In this document: one piece after another, positions 50,068 to 58,392 of the stretch
Numbering within the stretch: the first letter of the stretch is position 1
Layout of the letters: the number at the start of each line of letters is the position of its first letter
Assembly (NCBI RefSeq): GCF_028867935.1
Contig: NZ_JAPQNS010000017.1
Span: 62,001-126,000, forward strand
Source: Flavobacterium sp. SUN052
GTDB taxonomy: Bacteria; Bacteroidota; Bacteroidia; Flavobacteriales; Flavobacteriaceae
Direction: 5' to 3'
DNA: 64,000 nt
The notes under the pieces: generated by a model
Told to the model about the DNA's origin: nothing
The model's input: only the letters and a program-made list of their open reading frames with translations
Database searches by the model: none
Translations under genes and position numbers: made by a program

Positions 50068-50985
50068 ATGACAACAAGCTACCACGATCCTGTTTTATTG
50101 ACTGAATGCCTCGACGCGCTAAACATCAAACCCGGTGGCACGTATGTAGACGTAACTTTTGGCGGGGGAGGCCACAGCCGGGCCATTCTGGAACGACTTG
50201 GCCCGGGGTCAACCGGAAAGCTACTGGCCTTTGATCAGGATGCTGATGCCCGCGCCAATGCCGAAGCGATCAACGATCCACGCCTGACATTTATCCCAGC
50301 AAATTTTCGTAATTTGAAACGCTTCCTGCGGCTTTATGGCGTGAAGCAAGTCGACGGAATACTAGCTGATCTTGGCATTTCATCCCATCAGATCGACACA
50401 CCCGAACGTGGCTTTGCAACCCGGTTTGATGCCGATTTAGACATGCGGATGGATCAGCAAGCCGCTACTTCGGCTAAAGAAGTAGTGAATAACGCAACAG
50501 AGCAGGATTTGCACCGAATTTTGGGCATGTATGGGGAAATTACGAACGCCCGCACCGTAGCAACGGCTATCGTTTCGGCCCGGGCGAACCGACCGATCCG
50601 CACCATTAACGACTTAAAAACGGCTCTGCAACGGTTTGCGCCACGGGGAAAGGAAAACAAATTTTTCGCGCAGGTTTTTCAGGCCATAAGAATTGAGGTA
50701 AACGAGGAGTTGAAAGTGTTGGAGGAGTTTCTGGAGCAAACACCAGAAGTACTCACCTCCGGTGGTCGATTAGTGGTTATGAGTTATCACTCGCTCGAAG
50801 ATCGATTGGTAAAGAATTACATAAACAAAGGGAAGTTTCACGGCGAAGTCGACAAAGACCTTTACGGTAATGAGTTAAAACCACTTCAGGCAATAACCCG
50901 AAAACCTATTGAGGCATCGGACGAGGAAGTAAGTCGCAACCCCAGAGCACGCAGCGCTAAATTGAGAGTAGCAGAGAAAGTGTAA
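50068..50985 (+). CDS. rsmH: 16S rRNA (cytosine-1402-N4) methyltransferase RsmH
   Basis: 305 residues, full length. SAM-binding motif VDVTFGGGGHSRAILERLG, HDPVLLTECLDAL start, GILADLGISSHQIDTPERGF, RFDADLDMRM, and SYHSLEDRLVKNYI near the C-terminus. Methylates N4 of C1402 in 16S rRNA. As usual it heads the division/cell-wall cluster and is followed after 2 bp by ftsL. Normally mraZ precedes it; here a divergent TlpA-like gene does. Confidence 0.96.
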   Translation: MTTSYHDPVLLTECLDALNIKPGGTYVDVTFGGGGHSRAILERLGPGSTGKLLAFDQDADARANAEAINDPRLTFIPANFRNLKRFLRLYGVKQVDGILADLGISSHQIDTPERGFATRFDADLDMRMDQQAATSAKEVVNNATEQDLHRILGMYGEITNARTVATAIVSARANRPIRTINDLKTALQRFAPRGKENKFFAQVFQAIRIEVNEELKVLEEFLEQTPEVLTSGGRLVVMSYHSLEDRLVKNYINKGKFHGEVDKDLYGNELKPLQAITRKPIEASDEEVSRNPRARSAKLRVAEKV

Positions 50986-50987
50986 TC

Positions 50988-51377
50988 ATGGCAAAAAATA
51001 CGTTTCGAACCCCAAAAACAGTAGCTCGGCAAAAGCGGAAAAACCGCTTGACGGTCTGGGTCAATGACGTGATTGGTCTTGATCGGTTGTTTGGTGAGAA
51101 CAATGCCTGGCCCATTCGTAATATCGACCGGATCTTGTGGATCACGTTTCTGCTCATTATTTACATTGGCCTGACCCATAATGCCGAGCGGCTTGTGCGC
51201 CGAACGCAGCGTACCCGAACCGAAGTTGATGAACTTCGCGCTCAATACACCACGCTGCAAGCCAAGTTTATGAAAAGCGGCAAACAGTCTGAGCTAAGCA
51301 AACGCATGGCCCCACTGGGTCTAACCGATAGCCAAACACCACCCCGAAAACTCGTTGTGAAGCCCGATGACTATTAA
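50988..51377 (+). CDS. ftsL: FtsL-like division protein
   Basis: 129 residues. One membrane helix (ILWITFLLIIYIGLTH, about residues 47-62) after a basic cytoplasmic N-terminus (TVARQKRKNRLTVWV), then a heptad-like periplasmic coiled coil (TRTRTEVDELRAQYTTLQAK). This topology and the position between rsmH and ftsI identify the FtsL family of Bacteroidota, which with FtsB and FtsQ activates FtsWI. The 3' end overlaps ftsI by 11 bp. Confidence 0.85.
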   Translation: MAKNTFRTPKTVARQKRKNRLTVWVNDVIGLDRLFGENNAWPIRNIDRILWITFLLIIYIGLTHNAERLVRRTQRTRTEVDELRAQYTTLQAKFMKSGKQSELSKRMAPLGLTDSQTPPRKLVVKPDDY

Positions 51378-53487
51378 ACAGGATTTTCTCGAACGCGCCA
51401 CGCACTTGTACCTCGGTCTCATTGTAGTAGCCCTGCTCATTGTAGGTCGGCTGGTCTATGTGCAGTTTTTTCAGGTTTACAAAGGCAAGCACTGGATCGA
51501 ACGGCTGGAAGGAGTCAAGATTCGGCGCGACACACTACGAGCTATGCGCGGCAATATTTACGCCGTAGATAATAGCTTGCTTGCAACTTCTATTCCTACT
51601 TACGAAGTTGGTCTGGACCCAACAATCGCCGACTCTGCTTATTTCGCGCAGAAAGTTGATTCCCTGGGGTTGCTTCTGTCCAAGGTTTTTAAAGATCATA
51701 CCGCCGACGAATACGCCGATATGGCTCGTGATGCCCGCACGCACAAACGGCAATTTTTACCACTTTATTCCCGGCGTGTTACCTATGATGAACGGCAGGC
51801 CATGCGCAAATGGCCGTTTTTCCGGCGTTCAGCCAAAGTGTTGCCAAGAGGTGGCGTGTTTCGACCCTATTATGAGCGCTATCACCCATTTGGAGAAATG
51901 GCTAAACGGACGCTCGGGGAGTTGAATGCGGAAACCGGGAAGGGGCAAATGGGCCTGGAGGCTAGTTTTCAGAAAAGACTGGCGGGCAAAAATGCCGTGG
52001 GTCTAATCGAAGTGCTGAGCAACGGCATCAAAAAACCGGTTGACGATGGTCCCGACATGAAACCTGAACCGGGCATGGACCTCTACACAACCATCGACGT
52101 GAATTACCAGGACATGGCGGAGTCGTCGCTCCGGCAATACATGGAAAAGTTTCAGGCCGACAACGGTACGGTGATCGTGATGGAAGTGCAAACGGGCGAA
52201 ATTCGGGCGATGGCTAACCTAACACGCTTTGGCAAGCCAGACGGAAGCGGCCAATATTACGAACGGATAAACCATGCACTGGCGGGCAAAACCGCCCCCG
52301 GATCAACATTCAAGCTAGCCAGTATGATGGCCCTGCTGGAAGAAAAAGCCGTTTGGCCGAGCAAACCCGTGCACGTAGGGGGGCCACAAATGCGCTGGAA
52401 GAGCATGGTGATAACAGACACCAAACGCCTAGGTCACGGCACCATCACTGCTCAACAGGTATTTGAAAAGTCATCGAACATTGGCGTTCATTTGCTGATG
52501 AAAGACTATTTCTACACCCGTCAGGACTTGTATTGCCAATACCTCCGGCGGTTTCACCTCACAGAGCCAACAGGCATTCACATGCTTGGCGAAGGCAAAC
52601 CACTTATCCGCAACCCTGACTGGAAGGAGTGGAGCAAAACATCGATCACTTATATGTCGTATGGGTACGAAATGTTGCTGACACCTTTGCAGATGCTCAC
52701 TTTCTATAATGCCGTTGCAAACGATGGAAAGTGGGTGCGCCCTATGATTGTAAAGCAAATCAGGCTCGCGGGCGAACTGGTCGAGTCGTTTGAACCGTAT
52801 ACAGCCCCTGAGCCGATTGCCTCGAAAGAAACCATTCGAATTGCCAAAAAAATGCTCGAAGGCGTGGTAGAACACGGGACGGCTAAGTCTATTGAATCGC
52901 CCTATTATCGAATTGCAGGCAAAACGGGAACTGCTCAAAAAGTTGTGGCTGGTAAGCACCGGGCGGGCAGCTATTACTCGTCGTTCATCGGGTATTTCCC
53001 GGCCAACAAGCCCAAATACACAATTTTGGCTGCCATTGACAATCCGCGATTCAGCAACAACGACTCGCTTTACGGCGGCAAGGTGGCCGCTCCTGTATTC
53101 CGGGCTGTTGCAGACCGCATTCATGCGTACGACATTAGAATGCACCCTGCCCTAAAACAAGGCAAAGCGCAGGATGCCCCACTGCCTAAAGCGGGGTATG
53201 CTGAAGATATACACCTGATTAGTCAGGAATTGGGCTTAGGGAAAGAGCCATCGGTAGAAGGCTGGGTTCGTACCACCGAAAACGGTAGCTGGAAATCGCT
53301 GCCTACCCGCGAGGGTAAAGTGCCCGACGTACGGGGTCTGCCCCTGCGCGATGCGCTCCCCCTGCTCGAAAATCGGGGTCTTCGGGTAGCGTTACAGGGT
53401 AACGGACGCGGGCGGGTTTCGGCCCAATCGCTCGAACCAGGCATAGACTTGAAAGGTAACCGGGGGGTAGTATTGACGTTGGAGTAA
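51367..53487 (+). CDS. ftsI: Division transpeptidase FtsI (PBP3) with C-terminal PASTA domain
   Basis: 706 residues. N-terminal membrane anchor (LYLGLIVVALLIVGRLVY), dimerisation/pedestal region, transpeptidase with Ser313 in APGSTFKLAS, SxN in KSSNIGV and K519-TGT in AGKTGTAQKV. The last ~65 residues are one PASTA module (PDVRGLPLRDALPLLENRGL). A class B PBP that cross-links septal peptidoglycan with FtsW. Begins inside the end of ftsL; murE follows after 25 bp. Confidence 0.96.
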   Translation: MTIKQDFLERATHLYLGLIVVALLIVGRLVYVQFFQVYKGKHWIERLEGVKIRRDTLRAMRGNIYAVDNSLLATSIPTYEVGLDPTIADSAYFAQKVDSLGLLLSKVFKDHTADEYADMARDARTHKRQFLPLYSRRVTYDERQAMRKWPFFRRSAKVLPRGGVFRPYYERYHPFGEMAKRTLGELNAETGKGQMGLEASFQKRLAGKNAVGLIEVLSNGIKKPVDDGPDMKPEPGMDLYTTIDVNYQDMAESSLRQYMEKFQADNGTVIVMEVQTGEIRAMANLTRFGKPDGSGQYYERINHALAGKTAPGSTFKLASMMALLEEKAVWPSKPVHVGGPQMRWKSMVITDTKRLGHGTITAQQVFEKSSNIGVHLLMKDYFYTRQDLYCQYLRRFHLTEPTGIHMLGEGKPLIRNPDWKEWSKTSITYMSYGYEMLLTPLQMLTFYNAVANDGKWVRPMIVKQIRLAGELVESFEPYTAPEPIASKETIRIAKKMLEGVVEHGTAKSIESPYYRIAGKTGTAQKVVAGKHRAGSYYSSFIGYFPANKPKYTILAAIDNPRFSNNDSLYGGKVAAPVFRAVADRIHAYDIRMHPALKQGKAQDAPLPKAGYAEDIHLISQELGLGKEPSVEGWVRTTENGSWKSLPTREGKVPDVRGLPLRDALPLLENRGLRVALQGNGRGRVSAQSLEPGIDLKGNRGVVLTLE

Positions 53488-53512
53488 GCCAATACGGCTT
53501 TACCTTTGCCCT

Positions 53513-54991
53513 ATGCAACTTTCCAGTCTCCTCTATAAAGTCCCGCTCGAAGCCACAGCGGGCAGCATGGATACCGACATTTCGCATCTCACGATGGACT
53601 CACGCCGGGTTACTCCGGGTAGTCTGTTCATTGCTGTTCGCGGCACCTTGACCGATGGCCACGACTATATTGCCAAAGCGATTGAATCGGGGGCTTCGGC
53701 CATTTTGTGCGAGATCATGCCCGATTCAGTACCCGAGAATGTGGCGTTTGTACAAGTAAAAGAATCAGCGCGTGCAATGGGGTTGGTAGCGGCAAATTTC
53801 TACGGCCACCCCTCCAGGAAACTCCGCCTTGTGGGCGTAACCGGCACCAACGGCAAAACTTCAGTGGCTACTCTGCTGTTTCGACTGTTCCGGTCGCTAG
53901 GCTATCGATGCGGGTTACTTTCAACCGTACAAAACCAGATCGACGACGCCGTGATTCCGGCCACGCATACCACTCCGGATGCGATCACCGCCAACGAATT
54001 ATTGGTTCAGATGGGTCAACATGGCTGTACGCACGTGTTTATGGAAGTGAGCTCGCACGCTGTGGTGCAGGAACGAATTGCCGGACTGCACTTTGCGGGG
54101 GGCATTTTCACCAATATCACCCACGACCACCTCGACTTTCACGGGACGTTTGATAATTACATCAAAGCAAAAAAGGGCTTCTTCGATCAGTTGCCGCGCG
54201 CGGCTTTCGCGCTTACCAATGCCGACGATAAACGGGGCCCTGTAATGCTCCAGAATACCCTTGCCCGTAAGGAAAGCTACTCGTTGCAAACACTGGGCAC
54301 ATTCAAAGGCAAGATTCTGGCTGATGGTCTTTTTGGCCTGGAAATGGACGTTGACGACAGGCATGTCTGGTTTAAGCTCATCGGGCGGTTCAATGCGTAC
54401 AATTTATTGGCGGTTTATGGGGCAGCCGTGTTACTCGGCGAAGATCCTGAAGATGTTTTGACGCAACTCTCAGCGTTGTTACCTCCGCCGGGCCGCTTCG
54501 AACAGATCATTTCTAACGACCGCGTAGTGGGCATTGTTGATTATGCTCACACTCCAGATGCCTTGCAAAACGTGCTCGAAACCATTGCCGAGTTCAGTCA
54601 GGAGGGCGAACTGGGCCAACTTCCCCAAGTCATTACAGTAGTTGGCTGCGGAGGCAACCGCGACGCTGCCAAGCGACCGCTTATGGCTGGTATCGCCTGT
54701 AAGTTTAGTACCCACGTCATCCTTACGTCTGACAACCCCCGCAATGAAGACCCGATGGCCATTCTGGAGCAAATGCAGGCAGGTGTCCCTCCTATCGACT
54801 TCAAAAAAACGTTGACTATTGAGGATCGTCGGGAAGCTATTCAGCGGGCGGTTTCGATGGCTAAACCTCACGATATTATCCTGATTGCAGGCAAAGGCCA
54901 TGAGGCATACCAGGAAATTAAAGGCGTAAAATACGACTTTGATGATCGGGCAGTCCTGCGGGATGCTTTCTCTAACCGGGGAAAAGCGTAA
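53513..54991 (+). CDS. murE: UDP-MurNAc-L-Ala-D-Glu ligase MurE (meso-DAP type)
   Basis: 492 residues, complete Mur ligase. N-terminal domain with TMDSRRVTPGSLFIAVRG, ATP-loop VTGTNGKTSVATL (Lys115), EVSSHAVVQERI, NITHDHLDFHGTF, DYAHTPDAL, and the amino-acid-selecting D407-NPR motif in TSDNPRNEDP, which indicates meso-diaminopimelate. Adds the third residue of the stem peptide in the cytoplasm. Followed by a tandem-word inverted repeat and mraY. Confidence 0.96.
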   Translation: MQLSSLLYKVPLEATAGSMDTDISHLTMDSRRVTPGSLFIAVRGTLTDGHDYIAKAIESGASAILCEIMPDSVPENVAFVQVKESARAMGLVAANFYGHPSRKLRLVGVTGTNGKTSVATLLFRLFRSLGYRCGLLSTVQNQIDDAVIPATHTTPDAITANELLVQMGQHGCTHVFMEVSSHAVVQERIAGLHFAGGIFTNITHDHLDFHGTFDNYIKAKKGFFDQLPRAAFALTNADDKRGPVMLQNTLARKESYSLQTLGTFKGKILADGLFGLEMDVDDRHVWFKLIGRFNAYNLLAVYGAAVLLGEDPEDVLTQLSALLPPPGRFEQIISNDRVVGIVDYAHTPDALQNVLETIAEFSQEGELGQLPQVITVVGCGGNRDAAKRPLMAGIACKFSTHVILTSDNPRNEDPMAILEQMQAGVPPIDFKKTLTIEDRREAIQRAVSMAKPHDIILIAGKGHEAYQEIKGVKYDFDDRAVLRDAFSNRGKA

Positions 54992-54998
54992 CTTTGGG

Positions 54999-55086
54999 GT
55001 GAAAGAGTGAAAGAGTGAAAGAGCGAAAGGGTGAAAACTCGGGCGCGAGTCGCTCTTTCACTCTTTCACTCTTTCGCTCTTTCGCT
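54999..55086. repeat. Inverted repeat made of 8-bp tandem units between murE and mraY
   Basis: Left arm is GTGAAAGA repeated three times plus the variants GCGAAAGG and GTGAAAAC. The right arm is the complement (TCTTTCAC twice, TCTTTCGC twice). The short loop CTCGGGCGCGAG is self-complementary. It fills almost the whole murE-mraY gap, ending 3 bp before the mraY start. Confidence 0.92.
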
Positions 55087-55088
55087 GT

Positions 55089-56300
55089 ATGCTCTATTAC
55101 CTTTTCTCCTATCTCGACCGTCAGTTCGATTTCCCCGGCGCAGGGGTTTTTCAGTATCTATCATTTCGCTCGTTAGGAGCCGTAGTAACGTCCCTGGTGA
55201 TTGGAGCTGTGTTTGGCCGCCGTATCATTGATTATCTCCGCAAATTACAAATTGGGGAATCGATTCGAGATTTGGGATTAGAAGGGCAAATGCAGAAGCG
55301 CGGCACACCTACAATGGGCGGTTTCATTATTCTGGCCTCACTGGTTATACCGGTACTGTTATTCGCCAAACTCTCCAACGTTTATATCGTTCTGTTGCTC
55401 GTTTCAGCAATCTGGACGGGGCTTATCGGCTTTCTGGACGACTACATCAAGGTTTTCAAGAAAAACAAAGAGGGGCTTCACGGACGATTTAAAATTGTGG
55501 GACAAGTAGGTCTCGGTCTCATCGTTGGTTTGACACTGTCGTTTAATAATTACGTTAAAATCAGGGTGTACGATAAACCCGTAGTAAGTTCGACTATCGG
55601 ATCAGTTACGGTTTTTGAGGACATCAAATCAACGCTCACCACGGTTCCATTCCTAAAAAACAACGAGTTTGACTATAGTTCGCTGCTGTTTGGACTAGTA
55701 CCCGATAGTTATTCCTGGGTGGTTTACACGCTGGTTTGCATCTTCATTATCACCGCTGTTTCAAACGGAGCCAACATCACCGATGGTATTGATGGCTTGG
55801 CCGCTGGCTCAACCGTTATTATTGGCCTAACGTTGGGCGTATTGGCGTATCTGTCGGGAAATGCCCGGTTTTCGGAGTATCTGAATATCATGTATATTCC
55901 TAACTCCGGTGAGCTGGTTATTTTCTGCGCAGCTTTTGTGGGGGCTTGCGTCGGGTTCCTGTGGTATAATTCGTACCCAGCCCAAGTGTTCATGGGCGAT
56001 ACTGGCAGTTTGATGATTGGCGGAGTAATTGCTGTTTTGGCTTTGGCTATTCGCAAAGAACTGCTTATTCCGGTTATGTGCGGCATTTTCTTGGTCGAGC
56101 TACTCTCTGTAATGATTCAGGTGAGTTATTTCCGGTACACCAAGCGTAAGTTTGGTGAGGGTCGGCGCATCTTCCTGATGTCGCCCCTGCACCATCATTT
56201 TCAGAAAAAAGGTTATCACGAAGCCAAGATCGTGACGCGTTTCTGGATTGTCGGCATCATTCTGGCCGTATTGACATTGGCTACGCTTAAACTCCGATAG
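55089..56300 (+). CDS. mraY: Phospho-MurNAc-pentapeptide transferase MraY
   Basis: 403 residues with about ten membrane segments. Family motifs: [16 protein letters not shown], the catalytic [45 protein letters not shown] and [19 protein letters not shown]. Transfers phospho-MurNAc-pentapeptide to undecaprenyl phosphate (lipid I). In most Bacteroidota murD, ftsW and murG follow; here the cluster ends and a toxin-antitoxin pair begins 106 bp later. Confidence 0.97.
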   Translation: MLYYLFSYLDRQFDFPGAGVFQYLSFRSLGAVVTSLVIGAVFGRRIIDYLRKLQIGESIRDLGLEGQMQKRGTPTMGGFIILASLVIPVLLFAKLSNVYIVLLLVSAIWTGLIGFLDDYIKVFKKNKEGLHGRFKIVGQVGLGLIVGLTLSFNNYVKIRVYDKPVVSSTIGSVTVFEDIKSTLTTVPFLKNNEFDYSSLLFGLVPDSYSWVVYTLVCIFIITAVSNGANITDGIDGLAAGSTVIIGLTLGVLAYLSGNARFSEYLNIMYIPNSGELVIFCAAFVGACVGFLWYNSYPAQVFMGDTGSLMIGGVIAVLALAIRKELLIPVMCGIFLVELLSVMIQVSYFRYTKRKFGEGRRIFLMSPLHHHFQKKGYHEAKIVTRFWIVGIILAVLTLATLKLR

Positions 56301-56371
56301 AAGGGATTTTTCAGGCTGAAAAATCGTTAAATAGGTAGCAATAGTATGCCGGGGTTTTCGCTAACAGTGAA

Positions 56372-56401
56372 TTCGCTAGTGGAATAAGAGTTGTACCTTT
56401 G
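56372..56401 (+). promoter_or_regulatory. Candidate promoter of the ParDE-like module
   Basis: TTCG at 56372-56375, 18 bp, then a perfect -7 element TACCTTTG at 56394-56401. The predicted transcript start lies around 56407, so the ATG at 56419 is more likely used than the one at 56407. Confidence 0.55.
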
Positions 56402-56418
56402 TCTAAATGCTTCGGGCT

Positions 56419-56670
56419 ATGTCACAAGTTGAAACACTCCGTCATGAAATGCACGATCTGATTGAGCAGATTGACAACGAAAAATTTCTGGAACACCTTC
56501 GTGAGGTAATGGCTAGGGCAACAACATCGCATGAAGGTAATATGTGGGATGATTTGACTCAACAGGAACAATCTGAAATTCAACAGTCTCTGAAGGATAT
56601 AAAAGATCCTGCCAGGTGTTTATCAAATGAGGAGGTCATGAAAAAACATGCACCGTGGCGCGTCAAATAA
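56419..56670 (+). CDS. Antitoxin of a RelE/ParE-type module
   Basis: 83 residues from the ATG at 56419; an ATG four codons earlier would be almost leaderless given the promoter. Helical, acidic N-terminal half (HEMHDLIEQIDNEKFLEHLR), then a central WDDLTQQEQSEIQQSLKDIK helix and a basic C-terminus (EVMKKHAPWRVK). This is the common Bacteroidota antitoxin form that neutralises RelE/ParE toxins through its C-terminal tail. Overlaps the toxin gene by 16 bp. No helix-turn-helix is obvious. Confidence 0.8.
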   Translation: MSQVETLRHEMHDLIEQIDNEKFLEHLREVMARATTSHEGNMWDDLTQQEQSEIQQSLKDIKDPARCLSNEEVMKKHAPWRVK

Positions 56671-56906
56671 TCTGGTCTGAGTTAGCAGACAGAACGATGT
56701 TTGAAATGACTAGCTTTCTCGCCGACTCGTGGGATAAAAAAACAGTTGATCGATTCATTGACAATGTTCACGACACCGTGAATTTGCTCGCTGAATTTCC
56801 TTATATGGGCCGAATGGCTAATGAAAAACTAGGAGTTCGGGCTATCGTCATTAAGCCCTATACACGCGTTTATTACACAGTAACTCCCAGTGAGGTTATA
56901 TTCTGA
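56655..56906 (+). CDS. RelE/ParE-type toxin with a C-terminal frameshift
   Basis: 83 residues from a GTG start overlapping the antitoxin. ParE fold motifs: IIWSELADRTMFEMTSFLAD, TVNLLAEFPYMGRMAN and VRAIVIKPYTRVYYTV. The frame stops at 56904-56906 after PSEVIF. One extra T there would restore the usual tail LRVKDTRQNPNL, ending with TAA at 56939-56941, just 2 bp before purQ. So the toxin has lost its last 12 residues by a -1 frameshift and may be inactive; ParE tails often carry catalytic or folding residues. Confidence 0.8.
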   Translation: MARQIIWSELADRTMFEMTSFLADSWDKKTVDRFIDNVHDTVNLLAEFPYMGRMANEKLGVRAIVIKPYTRVYYTVTPSEVIF

Positions 56907-56943
56907 GGGTAAAAGATACCCGACAAAATCCAAATCTGTAATT

Positions 56944-57633
56944 ATGAAATTTGGCGTTGTTGTATTTCCCGGCTCCAACTGCGATCAGGATGCAGTGGAC
57001 ACCCTGACCCTGATGGGCCAGCCTGTTGTAAAACTCTGGCACAAAGATCACGACCTGCAAGGGTGTGACTTTATTCTTCTGCCCGGTGGTTTTGCCCACG
57101 GCGATTACCTCCGCACAGGAGCCATTGCCCGTTTCTCGCCCATTATGAACGAGGTTATCGCTCATGCCAATCGGGGCGGTTACCTCATGGGAATTTGCAA
57201 CGGATTTCAGGTGCTGGCCGAAGCACGGTTAGTGCCGGGCGTGCTGTTGCAGAACATGAGCCAGAAATACGTTTGCAAGAATATTTATTTGAAACCCCAA
57301 TCGTCGAGCGTGCTGCTCACGGCAGGACTCGATCAGGACCGGGCGTTCAAAATCCCGATTGCTCACGGCGACGGTCGGTACTATACCGATGCCGATACGC
57401 TGAAGCAACTGAATGATAATGATCAGGTTATTTTCCGTTATTGCGACGAAAACGGGGCGATTACTGACTCAGCGAACCCCAATGGTAGCCTCGACAATAT
57501 TGCCGGCGTATCAAATGCAGCAAAAAATGTATTTGGTCTAATGCCACACCCTGAGCGGGCCGCCGATCCACTATTAGGTAACACTGATGGGCGCATCATT
57601 CTGGATCAGCTAGTAAGTTCGGTGTTAGTGTAA
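56944..57633 (+). CDS. purQ: Phosphoribosylformylglycinamidine synthase, glutaminase subunit PurQ
   Basis: 229 residues. Class I glutamine amidotransferase: VVFPGSNCDQDAVDTL start, LPGGFAHGDYLRTGAIARF, nucleophile Cys85 in MGICNGFQVLAEA, and the His-Glu pair in LMPHPERAADP. Makes ammonia for FGAM synthesis in purine biosynthesis with PurL and PurS, which are not in this window. It begins 2 bp after the ancestral end of the ParE-type toxin gene and is followed 70 bp later by another toxin-antitoxin module. Confidence 0.95.
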   Translation: MKFGVVVFPGSNCDQDAVDTLTLMGQPVVKLWHKDHDLQGCDFILLPGGFAHGDYLRTGAIARFSPIMNEVIAHANRGGYLMGICNGFQVLAEARLVPGVLLQNMSQKYVCKNIYLKPQSSSVLLTAGLDQDRAFKIPIAHGDGRYYTDADTLKQLNDNDQVIFRYCDENGAITDSANPNGSLDNIAGVSNAAKNVFGLMPHPERAADPLLGNTDGRIILDQLVSSVLV

Positions 57634-57703
57634 CGGTAAAGTGTTCAGTGTACCTCGGTTATTCTTCGTTTAAAGTAAGTTTCAATTAGACAAACTCTTC
57701 TTT

Positions 57704-57910
57704 ATGAATCAGTTAACACTGCCTCTTTCAAACGTACAGACCGAATTACTACGTTTATATTCAACCAATTTATCTGAAGCAGATCTGTTAGATTTGAAAC
57801 AGACATTGGCAAAATTCTATGCTGAGCGTTCCATCAAGCTTGCGAATCAAATTTGGGACGAGCGAGGTTTGACAAACGATGACATGCTCAAATGGCTGGA
57901 GGGAAATTGA
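57704..57910 (+). CDS. Antitoxin of a PIN-domain module
   Basis: 68 residues, helical, with LRLYSTNLSEADLLDLKQTL and the tail WDERGLTNDDMLKWLEGN. This short form is regularly found before COG1569-type PIN toxins in Bacteroidota and Cyanobacteria. It overlaps the PIN gene by 19 bp. No DNA-binding motif can be named with certainty. Confidence 0.8.
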   Translation: MNQLTLPLSNVQTELLRLYSTNLSEADLLDLKQTLAKFYAERSIKLANQIWDERGLTNDDMLKWLEGN

Positions 57911-58314
57911 CACTGGTCATTGACACGAACATCCTGTTAGTATCCATTTCTGATCGTTCCGCTTTCCATTGGCTCTATCGAGGTATTATTGATGCGCGAT
58001 TCAGTGTAGCAGTAACAACGGAAATATTAGATGAGTATGCTGAAATAATTGGCCAAAAATGGCACCCCGATGTAGCCAATGATGTTTGCCGAACATTACT
58101 TGAACTCCCCAATGTTCAGCGGGTTGAGCCTTCTTTTCGAATGAATTTGATTCCTGATGACCCAGACGACAACAAATTCGCCGATTGCGCTTTCGCTGCC
58201 AATGCTCATTATTTAGTTTCTAACGACAGGCATTATGAGGCACTAAAGACCCGCGAATTTCCAGCAATAACCGTCCTTACAATTCAAGAGTTTACTCATT
58301 TAGTGGGTCTCTGA
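57892..58314 (+). CDS. PIN-domain toxin (COG1569 type)
   Basis: 140 residues. PIN nuclease acidic residues: Asp in LVIDTNILLVS, Glu in TTEILDEYAEII, and DDPDDNKFADCAFAANAHYL with paired Asp; a final VSNDRHYEAL. PIN toxins cleave RNA, often tRNA or rRNA. Start ATG at 57892 lies inside the antitoxin; a TTG at 57907 is a weaker alternative. The gene ends at a strong bidirectional terminator. Confidence 0.88.
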   Translation: MAGGKLTLVIDTNILLVSISDRSAFHWLYRGIIDARFSVAVTTEILDEYAEIIGQKWHPDVANDVCRTLLELPNVQRVEPSFRMNLIPDDPDDNKFADCAFAANAHYLVSNDRHYEALKTREFPAITVLTIQEFTHLVGL

Positions 58315-58335
58315 CATTCGAATTCAGTTTCGTTT

Positions 58336-58375
58336 AAACAGCAAAGTCCCGCCAATCGGCGGGACTTTGCTGTTT
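58336..58375. terminator. Bidirectional terminator with perfect 18-bp stem
   Basis: Arms 58336-58353 (AAACAGCAAAGTCCCGCC) and 58358-58375 are exact complements with a 4-nt AATC loop, between the convergent PIN and SusD genes. Confidence 0.92.
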
Positions 58376-58392
58376 AGGTCAACTTAAGCGTC

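Noticed and set aside
52471..53145. 224-codon open frame on the minus strand inside ftsI
   Set aside because: Antisense to the transpeptidase domain with no protein features; a shadow of the ftsI codon usage.
54999..55086. Possible CRISPR-like array (tandem GTGAAAGA units)
   Set aside because: Units are 8 bp without spacers and are followed by their own complement; no cas genes are nearby.
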